DNA of 64,000 nucleotides, taken from the NCBI GenBank assembly GCA_020634235.1, contig JACKCB010000004.1, positions 1 through 64,000 of the forward strand, in the 5' to 3' direction. The stretch's first letter is position 1, and each line of letters begins with the position of its first letter. This document shows positions 28,501 to 34,124 of the stretch, in pieces. The translations under genes and the position numbers were made by a program. The DNA is from Ardenticatenaceae bacterium (GTDB lineage Bacteria; Chloroflexota; Anaerolineae; Promineifilales; Promineifilaceae). The notes below the pieces were generated by a model. It had not been told where the DNA came from. It did no database searches and saw only the letters and a list, made by a program, of their open reading frames with translations.

Positions 28501-28837
28501 AGACCAGGTCGCCGCGTTCCTGGCCGTTGTGGTGGGTGGTGACGGGGATGCCTTCGGTGAGCAGGCGGTGGAAGGCTTCGTTGTTGGCGATGAGGCTGGG
28601 GGAGTTGAGGCGCTGCAACTGGCGCAGGGCATCCAGGCGGGCCTGGGGCGGGATGGCGGGGTTGAGGCGGGCGATGGCGGCTTCGACGCGGGCGAGCAAC
28701 AGCACGTCTTCGTAGCTGGCCCGTTCTGGCAGGCTGCCATCGGGGGCGATGTCGGGGCCGTAGAGGTAGCTGTAGCCTTCGGCTTCCAGGCGCTCAAGGG
28801 CCAGGTGTTCGATGGCGTCTTCGCTGAGTTTGGTCAT
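25565..28837 (-). CDS. hsdR: Type I restriction enzyme, HsdR motor/nuclease subunit
   Basis: 1090 residues. N-terminal nuclease motif PDVVLFINGLPLVVIELK (about 143-160), Walker A WHTQGSGKS near 343, DEAH box VVIADEAHRTQYG near 440, motif III LGFTGTPIE, and motif VI QAIARVNRVY. Together they translocate DNA and cut unmethylated DNA in the HsdRMS complex. Three 33-bp palindromes sit in frame, adding KDLSNLGDLTNL (about 256-267), RIDKSARFVNS (297-307) and RFDNSLRIVKS (776-786). The first two are just before the helicase core. ATG at 28837 overlaps the RAYT stop (ATGA) with GGGAG 6 bases before it; an in-frame ATG at 28849 is less likely. Confidence 0.95.
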   Translation of the reverse strand: MTKLSEDAIEHLALERLEAEGYSYLYGPDIAPDGSLPERASYEDVLLLARVEAAIARLNPAIPPQARLDALRQLQRLNSPSLIANNEAFHRLLTEGIPVTTHHNGQERGDLVWLVDFAQPENNDYLAVNQFTVIENGINKRPDVVLFINGLPLVVIELKNAADENATIRAAFKQLQTYKLTIPSLFTYNGLLVISDGLDARAGSLSAAYSRFLAWKTADGLTEAAPQIPQIETLIRGLLNPRTLLDLIRHFTVFAKDLSNLGDLTNLQTVKKIAAYHQYYAVNKAVESTLRAVGDLRIDKSARFVNSGLIQEDPAAYNLPTVQNQPTGDRKAGVVWHTQGSGKSLSMVFYTGKIVLTLNNPTVVVITDRNDLDDQLFDTFAASKQLLRQEPVQADSRDHLKTLLKVASGGVVFTTIQKFQPEEGNVYETLSERDNIVVIADEAHRTQYGFAAKIVDEKDAAGRVIGKKTVYGFAKYLRDALPNATYLGFTGTPIEKSDINTPAVFGSYVDIYDIAQAVEDGATVRIYYESRLAKIELTDAGRKLIRDLDKELDEEDLTTTQQAKAKWTQLEALVGSDKRLKTVAQDIVTHFEQRQEVFEGKGMIVAMSRRIAADLYREIVALRPGWHHPDLDKGVIKVVMTAASSDGPEIALHHTNKEQRRALADRMKTPDDPLKIVIVRDMWLTGFDVPSLHTMYIDKPMKGHNLMQAIARVNRVYKDKPGGLIVDYLGIAADLKEALAFYADSGGRGDPALVQEQAVALMLEKLEVVSQMFAARFDNSLRIVKSVQPGFPYENYFAADTAQKLSLLLAAADFILGLPDGKTRYVREVTALSQAFALAVPHDEALDVKDEVAFFQAVKARLVKFDGGGGRSDAEIETAVRQVIDQALVSNQVIDIFDAAGLKKPDISILSEEFLLEVRGMEQKNLALETLKKLLLDEIKARAKKNLVQSKKLLDMLEEALRRYHIKAITSAQVIDELIHLGKEIRDADSEAKEMGLTEFEYAFYTAVANNDSARELMQQDMLRELAVVLTERVRANTSIDWTIKESVRSKLKVIVKRTLREYGYPPDMQKLATDTVLKQAELIAEELVG
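26480..26512. repeat. 33-bp palindrome P1, inside hsdR
   Basis: Arms agatttgacaattct and agaattgtcaaatct, loop caa. Perfect 15-bp arms. Read in frame as RFDNSLRIVKS; the loop is Leu (TTG) on the coding strand. Confidence 0.95.
27917..27949. repeat. 33-bp palindrome P2, inside hsdR
   Basis: Arms agaattgacaaatct and agatttgtcaattct, loop tgc. Perfect. Read in frame as RIDKSARFVNS; the loop gives Ala (GCA) on the coding strand. Confidence 0.95.
28038..28070. repeat. 33-bp palindrome P3, inside hsdR
   Basis: Arms agatttgtcaaatc(g) and agatttgacaaatct around a cca loop; the last base of the left arm is mismatched. Read in the second frame as DLSNLGDLTNL. Confidence 0.92.
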
Positions 28838-29469
28838 GTTGGCTCCCATAGATTTGACAAATCTTGAAGATTTGTCAAATCTTCATGCGCATCAAAAAAG
28901 TTTCGCTGACCGCCAAACCAGGCGAAGACGTCTTCGCGCTGGATGTTGGATGGTTGATGGGTGCAATAGGCGCTGTAGGATGACCATTTCCAGCTGCGGA
29001 AGTCATCGGTCAGGCCATGTTTTTGCGGGTTGAGGTGAATGTAGATGATTAAGTTGAGCAGATAGGCCTGGCTTTCTACCGGTTTGCGGTGGAAGGGACG
29101 CTCGAACAGGACGCCGGTACGGCCGTTGGCTTTATTGAAGGCGCGGGTGTAGGCGATGAAGAGGTTTTTGAAGGCGAGGCTGGGTTCGTGCAGTTTGAAG
29201 AGTGGTGGTGAGATTTGTCTATTCTCAGAGAATAGACAAATCTGCTCGTGATACGCCTCTTGTTCTTCTTCGGTGCGGGTGCGGATGGCGAAGTGGAAGT
29301 GGTTGGGCAGCAGGCAGTAGGCGTAGGTTTCGGCGATGGGCAGGATGTGTTTGGCGTAGAGGTTGAGGAAGTAGGGGTAGTTTCGTGGTTCGACGAACAG
29401 GTTTTCGCGGTTGTTGCCGCGGTTGTAGATGTGGTAGGTCTGGCCGAAGCGGAGTGGTTGGATGGTCAT
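28834..29469 (-). CDS. REP-associated tyrosine transposase (RAYT, IS200-like Y1 fold)
   Basis: 211 residues. N-terminal YHIYNRGNNRENLF, HUH motif NHFHF (His57, His59) and catalytic Tyr107 in FIAYTRAFNKANGRTG, followed by LFERPFHRK and YIHLNPQKHGL, are all typical of RAYT/TnpREP proteins. These are single-strand DNA nucleases linked to spread of REP palindromes. The gene lies between hsdS and hsdR, same strand. Palindrome P5 lies within it (residues 76-87) and P4 encodes residues 196-207 of the C-terminus. Its stop overlaps the hsdR start (ATGA), so hsdR translation is coupled to it. Upstream, P6 and a half palindrome complete a REP-flanked arrangement. Confidence 0.92.
   Translation of the reverse strand: MTIQPLRFGQTYHIYNRGNNRENLFVEPRNYPYFLNLYAKHILPIAETYAYCLLPNHFHFAIRTRTEEEQEAYHEQICLFSENRQISPPLFKLHEPSLAFKNLFIAYTRAFNKANGRTGVLFERPFHRKPVESQAYLLNLIIYIHLNPQKHGLTDDFRSWKWSSYSAYCTHQPSNIQREDVFAWFGGQRNFFDAHEDLTNLQDLSNLWEPT
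28850..28882. repeat. 33-bp palindrome P4, RAYT end / before hsdR
   Basis: Arms agatttgacaaatct and agatttgtcaaatct, loop tga. Perfect. Encodes DLTNLQDLSNL in the RAYT tail and ends 12 bases before the hsdR ATG, so an mRNA hairpin would stand right next to that start. Confidence 0.95.
29211..29243. repeat. 33-bp palindrome P5 (variant), inside RAYT gene
   Basis: Arms agatttgtctattct and agaatagacaaatct, loop cag. Perfect complementarity is kept although both arms differ from the other copies at one matching position (t/a). Read as QICLFSENRQIS; the standard arm in this frame would give AAT TGA, the variant gives AAT AGA. Confidence 0.92.
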
Positions 29470-29480
29470 GGTTTGATTTA

Positions 29481-29495
29481 AGAATTGACGAATCT
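29481..29495. repeat. Half palindrome upstream of RAYT
   Basis: Single arm agaattgacgaatct, one base different from the standard arm, 10 bases from palindrome P6. Could be a decayed or partner half-element of the RAYT locus. Confidence 0.7.
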
Positions 29496-29504
29496 TGCGC
29501 GACG

Positions 29505-29537
29505 AGAATTGACAAATCTTGAAGATTTGTCAATTCT
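29505..29537. repeat. 33-bp palindrome P6, at the hsdS stop
   Basis: Arms agaattgacaaatct and agatttgtcaattct, loop tga. Perfect. The TGA stop of hsdS (29530-29532) is the TGA inside an arm (AAT TGA on the coding strand). Confidence 0.95.
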
Positions 29538-30678
29538 GTTGACGCAAGCGCACGCGCACCTCGCCGCTCATGAGCTTTGGGAGCAGGGTGTCGCGTAGCT
29601 TTTCTAGTGTGCGAATTTGTTTTTGATTCAATTCCATACGTTGGAAATATGGTGCGACTTCCTCTTCAAATTTATAAATCTCTGCGACAGGAGGAATGTC
29701 AATAATATGATTTTTGAAAGTTCTGGTTGTGATCGTGTCAAACACACTTCCGTATGCTGCTGATTGCAAGGCCGTCACTGAATAGTCAATCAGTAGATAT
29801 GTGAAGAAAAAACAGCCTTCAAACTTTGGTTTGATTCCATAATTAGATTGACTGAATGTCATTGGTTCGGCCAGAATACAATACTTTCCGACCGTCCCTC
29901 TTGCTGAAATTACAGTTGAGTGTTTTGGTAAAAGCTTTGCCGAACTGTTATTTAATCCTACTTCCGTGATACTTTTTTCACTTGAAACTACGAAACTTTT
30001 GTGGTTGCTCGCAATGTCTCCGCCTGACAGCCAATAAATATCTCCGTTCCAATAGCTTTCCACGCTTGTTTTGGGAGTGCCCCCACCTACCAAATCAATC
30101 GCATCGTACAAGCTGCGTTCTTCCCAATCATCCTCAGCGCCATCAATGAACCAGTGGCGGAAGAGGGTTTGGGCGAGGGTTTCGAGGGTTTTGTTCTGGC
30201 GGTGGAGCAGGTCTATTTTGTCGTCGAGGGAGGCGAGAACGGCCGTGATTGCTTTCTGCTCTTCATCTTTTCTTGGCAAAAAGAGTGGAATAGATAAAAG
30301 GTTGGCTTTGTTTAATTTTGGTTGGACAGCACCAGTAATAAAGGGATGTAAGTCTAAATTCTGAAAATAGTAAATTAGCAGATCATTGATATGAGGTTTT
30401 TTCCCTCTCAAGATATGTGCGTGGTTGTTTACCCAAAACTGGCCTGTTGCCTTGAAGGCAATAGGAGTATTTCTCGATTTTAGGTTTTCTCCATCTTCCG
30501 ATACTAAAACATACTCGCCATCAAAAAGATAGTCATTAACATGGTCGATGATGCCTGATGCTCCATAATATGGATAAGACCCTTGCCTCTCAGCACGTTG
30601 CATACTACTTAAAGGGACTCTCTTATGATTATGTACCTCAACCAAATCCTCTAAACTAAACTCGGCCCAATCACTCAT
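29530..30678 (-). CDS. hsdS: Type I specificity subunit HsdS
   Basis: 382 residues with two target-recognition domains (about 5-150 and 185-330), each followed by a conserved helix: EEQKAITAVLASLDDKIDLLHRQNKTLETLAQ and EEEVAPYFQRMELNQKQIRTLEKLRDTLLPKLMSGEV. It fixes the DNA sequence recognised by the HsdM methylase and HsdR. The ATG at 30678 overlaps the hsdM stop by 8 bases. Bases here are clearly more AT-rich than neighbours, usual for exchangeable HsdS. The stop codon is supplied by palindrome P6, so the original C-terminus may have been trimmed or replaced. Confidence 0.93.
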   Translation of the reverse strand: MSDWAEFSLEDLVEVHNHKRVPLSSMQRAERQGSYPYYGASGIIDHVNDYLFDGEYVLVSEDGENLKSRNTPIAFKATGQFWVNNHAHILRGKKPHINDLLIYYFQNLDLHPFITGAVQPKLNKANLLSIPLFLPRKDEEQKAITAVLASLDDKIDLLHRQNKTLETLAQTLFRHWFIDGAEDDWEERSLYDAIDLVGGGTPKTSVESYWNGDIYWLSGGDIASNHKSFVVSSEKSITEVGLNNSSAKLLPKHSTVISARGTVGKYCILAEPMTFSQSNYGIKPKFEGCFFFTYLLIDYSVTALQSAAYGSVFDTITTRTFKNHIIDIPPVAEIYKFEEEVAPYFQRMELNQKQIRTLEKLRDTLLPKLMSGEVRVRLRQQN

Positions 30679-32263
30679 CGCCAACTACCACCTTTGCCAA
30701 ATTCTCTTGAATCAGCGCATTCAGGCGGCTTTCCTCGGCCAACTGCGTCGCCAGTTCTGCTTGCAGTTCGGCAAAGCGCTCGGCAAAGTCAAAGTCATCC
30801 TCCTCATCCGGCAGGCCCACGTACCGGCCGGGTGTCAGCACGTAGTCCAGTTCGCGCACACGATCAATCGGCGCAGCCTTGCAAAATCCGGCTACGTCTT
30901 CGTACGGAGAATTGACAAATCTTGAAGATTTGTCAATTCTTGCACGCCATCGGTGGTAGGTGTCGGCAATCTGGGCAATGTCCGTGTCGTCAAACTCCCG
31001 GGTGCGCCGGTTAATCAGGTGGCCCAGGTTGCGGGCGTCAATAAACAAAATCTCGTCGCGCCGGTTGCGGTGGAGATTGCGGTGGAGATTTGACAAATCT
31101 TTAAGATTTGTCAAATCTGCGGAACGGTTGCGGCTCAAGAACCACAGCGAGGCCGGAATCTGCGTATTCAGGAACAGCTTTGCCGGCAGGTTGACAATGC
31201 AGTCCACCAGCCGCGCCTCCACCAGCGCCTGGCGGATGTCGCCCTCGCCGCTGGTCTTGGAGGTCAGCGCCCCCTTCGCCAGCACAAAACCCGCCTGCCC
31301 GCTGGGGCTGAGGTGGTAGAGGAAGTGTTGAATCCAGGCGTAGTTGGCGTTGCCGCTGGGCGGCTCGCCGTACTGCCATCGCCCATCCCCGCGCAGCAGA
31401 TCGCCGCTCCAGTCGCTGTCGTTGAAAGGCGGGTTGGCCAGCACATAATCTGCTTTCAAATCCTTGTGGGCGTCATTCAGAAACGAGCCTTCGTTGTTCC
31501 AGCGCACCTGCGAACTGTCAATGCCGCGAATCGCCAGGTTCATCTTCGCCAGCCGCCACGTCGTCTGGTTGCTCTCCTGCCCGTAAATGGAAATGTCGTT
31601 GGTGCGCCCCTGGTGGGCGACCACAAACTCCTCCGACTGCACAAACATGCCGCCGGAACCGCAGCAGGGGTCAAAGACGCGCCCTTTGTACGGCTCCAGC
31701 ATCTCCACCAGCAGCTTCACCACGCTCTTGGGCGTGTAGAACTGGCCGCCCTTCTTGCCTTCGGCCAGGGCAAACTCGCCCAGGAAATACTCAAAGACGT
31801 GGCCCAGCACGTCGGCGCTGCGCTCCTGCGCCTCGCCCAGGGCGATGTTGCTGATCAGGTCGATCAGGCCGCCCAGGTTGGTGGGGTCGAGGTTGCCGCG
31901 AGCAAACACCTTGGGCAGCACGCCGCGCAGGCTGGGGTTGTCGCGCTCGATGGCGTCCATCGCCGCATCCACTTTCTTGCCGATTTCGGGGTCTTTAGCC
32001 TGGGATTGCAGGTAGCGCCAGCGGGCAGAGGGGGGCACGAAGAAGACGTTTTCGGCGCGGTATTCGTCGCGGTCTTCGGGGTCGCCCCATTGGTCGGCCG
32101 AGAGTTTGGCGTGCAGGGCCTCGAAGGCGCTGGAGATGTAGCGCAGGAAGATGAGGCCGAGGACGACGTGTTTGTATTCGGCGGCGTCGATGTTTTTGCG
32201 CAGTTTGTCGGCCGCTTTCCAGAGCTGTTTTTCGAGTGGTTCAGCGGTGTTATTGTTGGCCAT
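30671..32263 (-). CDS. hsdM: Type I N6-adenine methylase HsdM
   Basis: 530 residues. N-terminal HsdM helical domain (EKQLWKAADKLRKNIDAAEYKH), AdoMet motif FDPCCGSGGMF near 200 and catalytic NPPF (VLANPPFNDSDW) near 275. Methylates the type I site and forms the core with HsdS. Palindromes P8 and P7 are in frame as DLTNLKDLSNL (about 382-393) and RIDKSSRFVNS (442-452). Next to P8 the string gcggtggagatt is directly repeated, giving HRNLHRN. ATG at 32263 has AAGGA about 11 bases upstream; a TTG at 32272 is less likely. First gene of the operon. Confidence 0.95.
   Translation of the reverse strand: MANNNTAEPLEKQLWKAADKLRKNIDAAEYKHVVLGLIFLRYISSAFEALHAKLSADQWGDPEDRDEYRAENVFFVPPSARWRYLQSQAKDPEIGKKVDAAMDAIERDNPSLRGVLPKVFARGNLDPTNLGGLIDLISNIALGEAQERSADVLGHVFEYFLGEFALAEGKKGGQFYTPKSVVKLLVEMLEPYKGRVFDPCCGSGGMFVQSEEFVVAHQGRTNDISIYGQESNQTTWRLAKMNLAIRGIDSSQVRWNNEGSFLNDAHKDLKADYVLANPPFNDSDWSGDLLRGDGRWQYGEPPSGNANYAWIQHFLYHLSPSGQAGFVLAKGALTSKTSGEGDIRQALVEARLVDCIVNLPAKLFLNTQIPASLWFLSRNRSADLTNLKDLSNLHRNLHRNRRDEILFIDARNLGHLINRRTREFDDTDIAQIADTYHRWRARIDKSSRFVNSPYEDVAGFCKAAPIDRVRELDYVLTPGRYVGLPDEEDDFDFAERFAELQAELATQLAEESRLNALIQENLAKVVVGDE
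30908..30940. repeat. 33-bp palindrome P7, inside hsdM
   Basis: Arms agaattgacaaatct and agatttgtcaattct, loop tga on the plus strand, which reads TCA (Ser) on the coding strand. Encodes RIDKSSRFVNS. Confidence 0.95.
31086..31118. repeat. 33-bp palindrome P8, inside hsdM
   Basis: Arms agatttgacaaatct and agatttgtcaaatct, loop tta. Perfect. Read as DLTNLKDLSNL. A 12-base direct repeat gcggtggagatt abuts its left side. Confidence 0.95.
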
Positions 32264-32499
32264 GCGGATCAATCCTTCCCCAAATCTAGGTACCCAAAAG
32301 GCCAGGCCAGCCTAAACGGCGGGCTGTCTGGCTAAAGCTGTGCAGTTGACGGCTGAGGCTGTGAATGGAAAGGCGGGCTGGCCTCTCCCGCACCAACTGA
32401 CAGCTATAAGGATAGCATACCGCCAATGGCCGTGCCAGATGATTGATGTCCCATGGCGGTGGGCCAGAACTTGCCTGCGCGGCCACCGCGCAGGCTGCC
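32264..32499. other. Upstream region of the type I operon
   Basis: No gene recognised. It should contain the hsdM promoter on the minus strand; I could not pick an unambiguous one. Confidence 0.45.
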
Positions 32500-32603
32500 T
32501 CACAGCAGCCGGGCCATGAAGCCGGCGCTCCCCTGAAAGCGGCACAAGGGCTTCCCCTCCGCGGTGTACAAATCAAAGGGGGAGATGTAGTACCGGCCGG
32601 GGC
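32500..32603 (-). pseudogene. Truncated copy of the small gene at 33801-33995
   Basis: 104 bases nearly identical (about four differences) to 33801-33904. Minus strand reads PGRYYISPFDLYTAEGKP...GFMARLL with the same TGA. The copy breaks off at 32603, where unrelated plus-strand sequence begins. Same orientation as the full copy 1.3 kb away. Confidence 0.8.
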
Positions 32604-32608
32604 AATGC

Positions 32609-32743
32609 ATGGGGGCGAGTGTGAAGGTGACGTTGGAGATTCATGCCGATTTGCCAGGCGGTGCAACTGACGAGCTGGTGCGCACTGTCACCGAAAACGC
32701 CGCCACGCTAAAGTTTGAGAATTTCGGGTTTGAGGAGGCTTAA
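32609..32743 (+). pseudogene. C-terminal remnant resembling DUF499-type ATPases
   Basis: 44 codons: KVTLEIHADLPGG, ATDELVRTVTENAATLKF, ENFGFEEA, stop. As I recall the family, DUF499 ATPases end with such a V-T-x-E-I...VRTVTEN.-.TLKF..GFE segment. DUF499 genes occur in phage-defence clusters with methylases. Only the tail remains, joined at its 5' side to the truncated small-gene copy, so a recombination event probably deleted the rest. Confidence 0.45.
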
Positions 32744-32989
32744 TTGGGCGTGGGCAGCAATTCCCAATGCAGGCATCACCGGTGGGGGCGAGACGGTGCG
32801 GAGAATCGACCGTTCGTTTTCCCCTATTCCTATCCGCACCGTCCCGCCCACAATATAAAATTGAGAATTGCCGTCTCGTCATCCTTGTGCTTGCTTTTTA
32901 ATGCCGTTAACTGTATGCTGCAATAAGCGGATTATCTGCCATGGCAGAAATTCAGTTGTTACACACAAGATCATACAAGGAGAGACCTT
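32744..32989. other. Gap upstream of AbrB/PIN pair
   Basis: About 245 AT-richer bases, no gene seen. It should include the promoter of the antitoxin gene at 32990. Confidence 0.45.
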
Positions 32990-33259
32990 ATGAGCACCAC
33001 AATACAGGTGCGGCAGCGAGGCACCTTAACCCTTCCGGCCGACATTCGCCAGAAGTACGGTATCGAACCGGGCGACACCTTTCGCGTGATTGACCTGGAT
33101 GGCATCTTCATCTTGACCCCGATGGTGCCGATGGTCCCGGAATTGGCCCACGAGATGGAAAAGCTGCGCCTGGAAGCGGGTCTGGACACAACAGAACTGC
33201 TGCAAGCCCTGCGTGAAGAACGGGCCAGATACGTCCAGGAAACGTATGGCGACCAATAG
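32990..33259 (+). CDS. AbrB/SpoVT-type antitoxin
   Basis: 89 residues. N-terminal swapped-hairpin motif IQVRQRGTLTLPADIRQKYG, EPGDTFRVIDLDGIFILTP is characteristic of AbrB/MazE/VapB DNA-binding antitoxins; the helical C-terminus should wrap the toxin. AAGGAGAG precedes the ATG. The 3' end overlaps the toxin gene by 14 bases. Confidence 0.9.
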   Translation: MSTTIQVRQRGTLTLPADIRQKYGIEPGDTFRVIDLDGIFILTPMVPMVPELAHEMEKLRLEAGLDTTELLQALREERARYVQETYGDQ

Positions 33260-33698
33260 CCTGCCCCGGCCGCGAGTCTTTGTAGACGCCGACGTTTTGT
33301 TTGCCGGGGCCGCTTCGCCAACAGAGCATGGCGCCAGCCTGGTTGTCTTGCGCATGGCTGAAATCACGCTGATTGAGGCCATCACCTCTGAGCAGGTGAT
33401 TACGGAAGTGGCGCGTAACCTGGCGGCGAAAATGCCGGCCGCGCTGCCCACTTTTCGCCTGTTGGCCAGCCGCTGCCTGCGAGTCGCCGCCACGCCCACG
33501 GGCGCAGAACGGGCAGCGTATGCCGGTCTGGCCGATAGCAAGGACCTCTCTATCCTCGTGGCTGCGCTGCGTGAGAACTGCCCCTGGCTGCTAACCTTCA
33601 ACACCCGCCACTTCCGCCCCGGTCATCCAGAGGTAACTGCTCTGCCCCCGGGCGAGTTTGTGCAGCGGGTGCGGCATCTATTGGTGCAGTTGCGATAA
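33246..33698 (+). CDS. PIN-domain toxin
   Basis: 150 residues. VFVDADVLFAGAASP (first acidic site), TSEQVITEVARNL (Glu), DSKDLSILVAALREN and LLTFNTRHF fit the PIN fold of the VapC-like group paired with AbrB antitoxins. Start ATG 33246 lies inside the antitoxin end. Confidence 0.88.
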   Translation: MATNSLPRPRVFVDADVLFAGAASPTEHGASLVVLRMAEITLIEAITSEQVITEVARNLAAKMPAALPTFRLLASRCLRVAATPTGAERAAYAGLADSKDLSILVAALRENCPWLLTFNTRHFRPGHPEVTALPPGEFVQRVRHLLVQLR

Positions 33699-33800
33699 CG
33701 CGTCAGGAGCAACCGGCGCTCATGATTGAGTAAATCTTTCCCTTGGGCACTGTCGCCTGGCTGGCGTGTTTGCAGGCAAACGCGCCAGCCCCGGTTTCCC

Positions 33801-33995
33801 TCACAGCAGCCGGGCCATGAAGCCGGCGGCCCCCTGAAAGCGGCACAAGGGCTTCCCATCCGCGGTGTACAAATCAAAGGGAGAGATGTAGTACCGGCCG
33901 GGGCGGTAATCGGCATAATTCTCCTTAAACTCCGTGAACAACGGCCACGCCGGCTCATACACAATCTGCCAGGTCGCCGCAAACGCTTCACTCAT
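33801..33995 (-). CDS. Small conserved protein, full copy of a duplicated gene
   Basis: 64 residues: MSEAFAATWQIVYEPAWPLF, then YRPGRYYISPFDLYTADGKP and a hydrophobic end GFMARLL. No domain recognised. A truncated near-identical copy is at 32500-32603, so the AbrB/PIN pair sits between two copies of this sequence. Confidence 0.55.
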   Translation of the reverse strand: MSEAFAATWQIVYEPAWPLFTEFKENYADYRPGRYYISPFDLYTADGKPLCRFQGAAGFMARLL

Positions 33996-34124
33996 GTCGC
34001 AACTCCATCAGACTCGGTCAACTTTCGCCCGGATACCCCCACCCCTGGCCCCGCCCCCGTGCCGGGGGCGGGGAATCGCTGTTCCCTAACATTAAGCCCG
34101 CCGCAGCTTCACTGATGCTCAGCC

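Noticed and set aside
29530..30678. hsdS as a pseudogene because of the palindrome-derived stop
   Set aside because: Both recognition domains and both conserved helices are complete before the stop, so the protein should still work.
26480..31118. A CRISPR array
   Set aside because: The repeats are few, spaced by hundreds to thousands of bases, and lie inside genes; no regular spacers and no cas genes.
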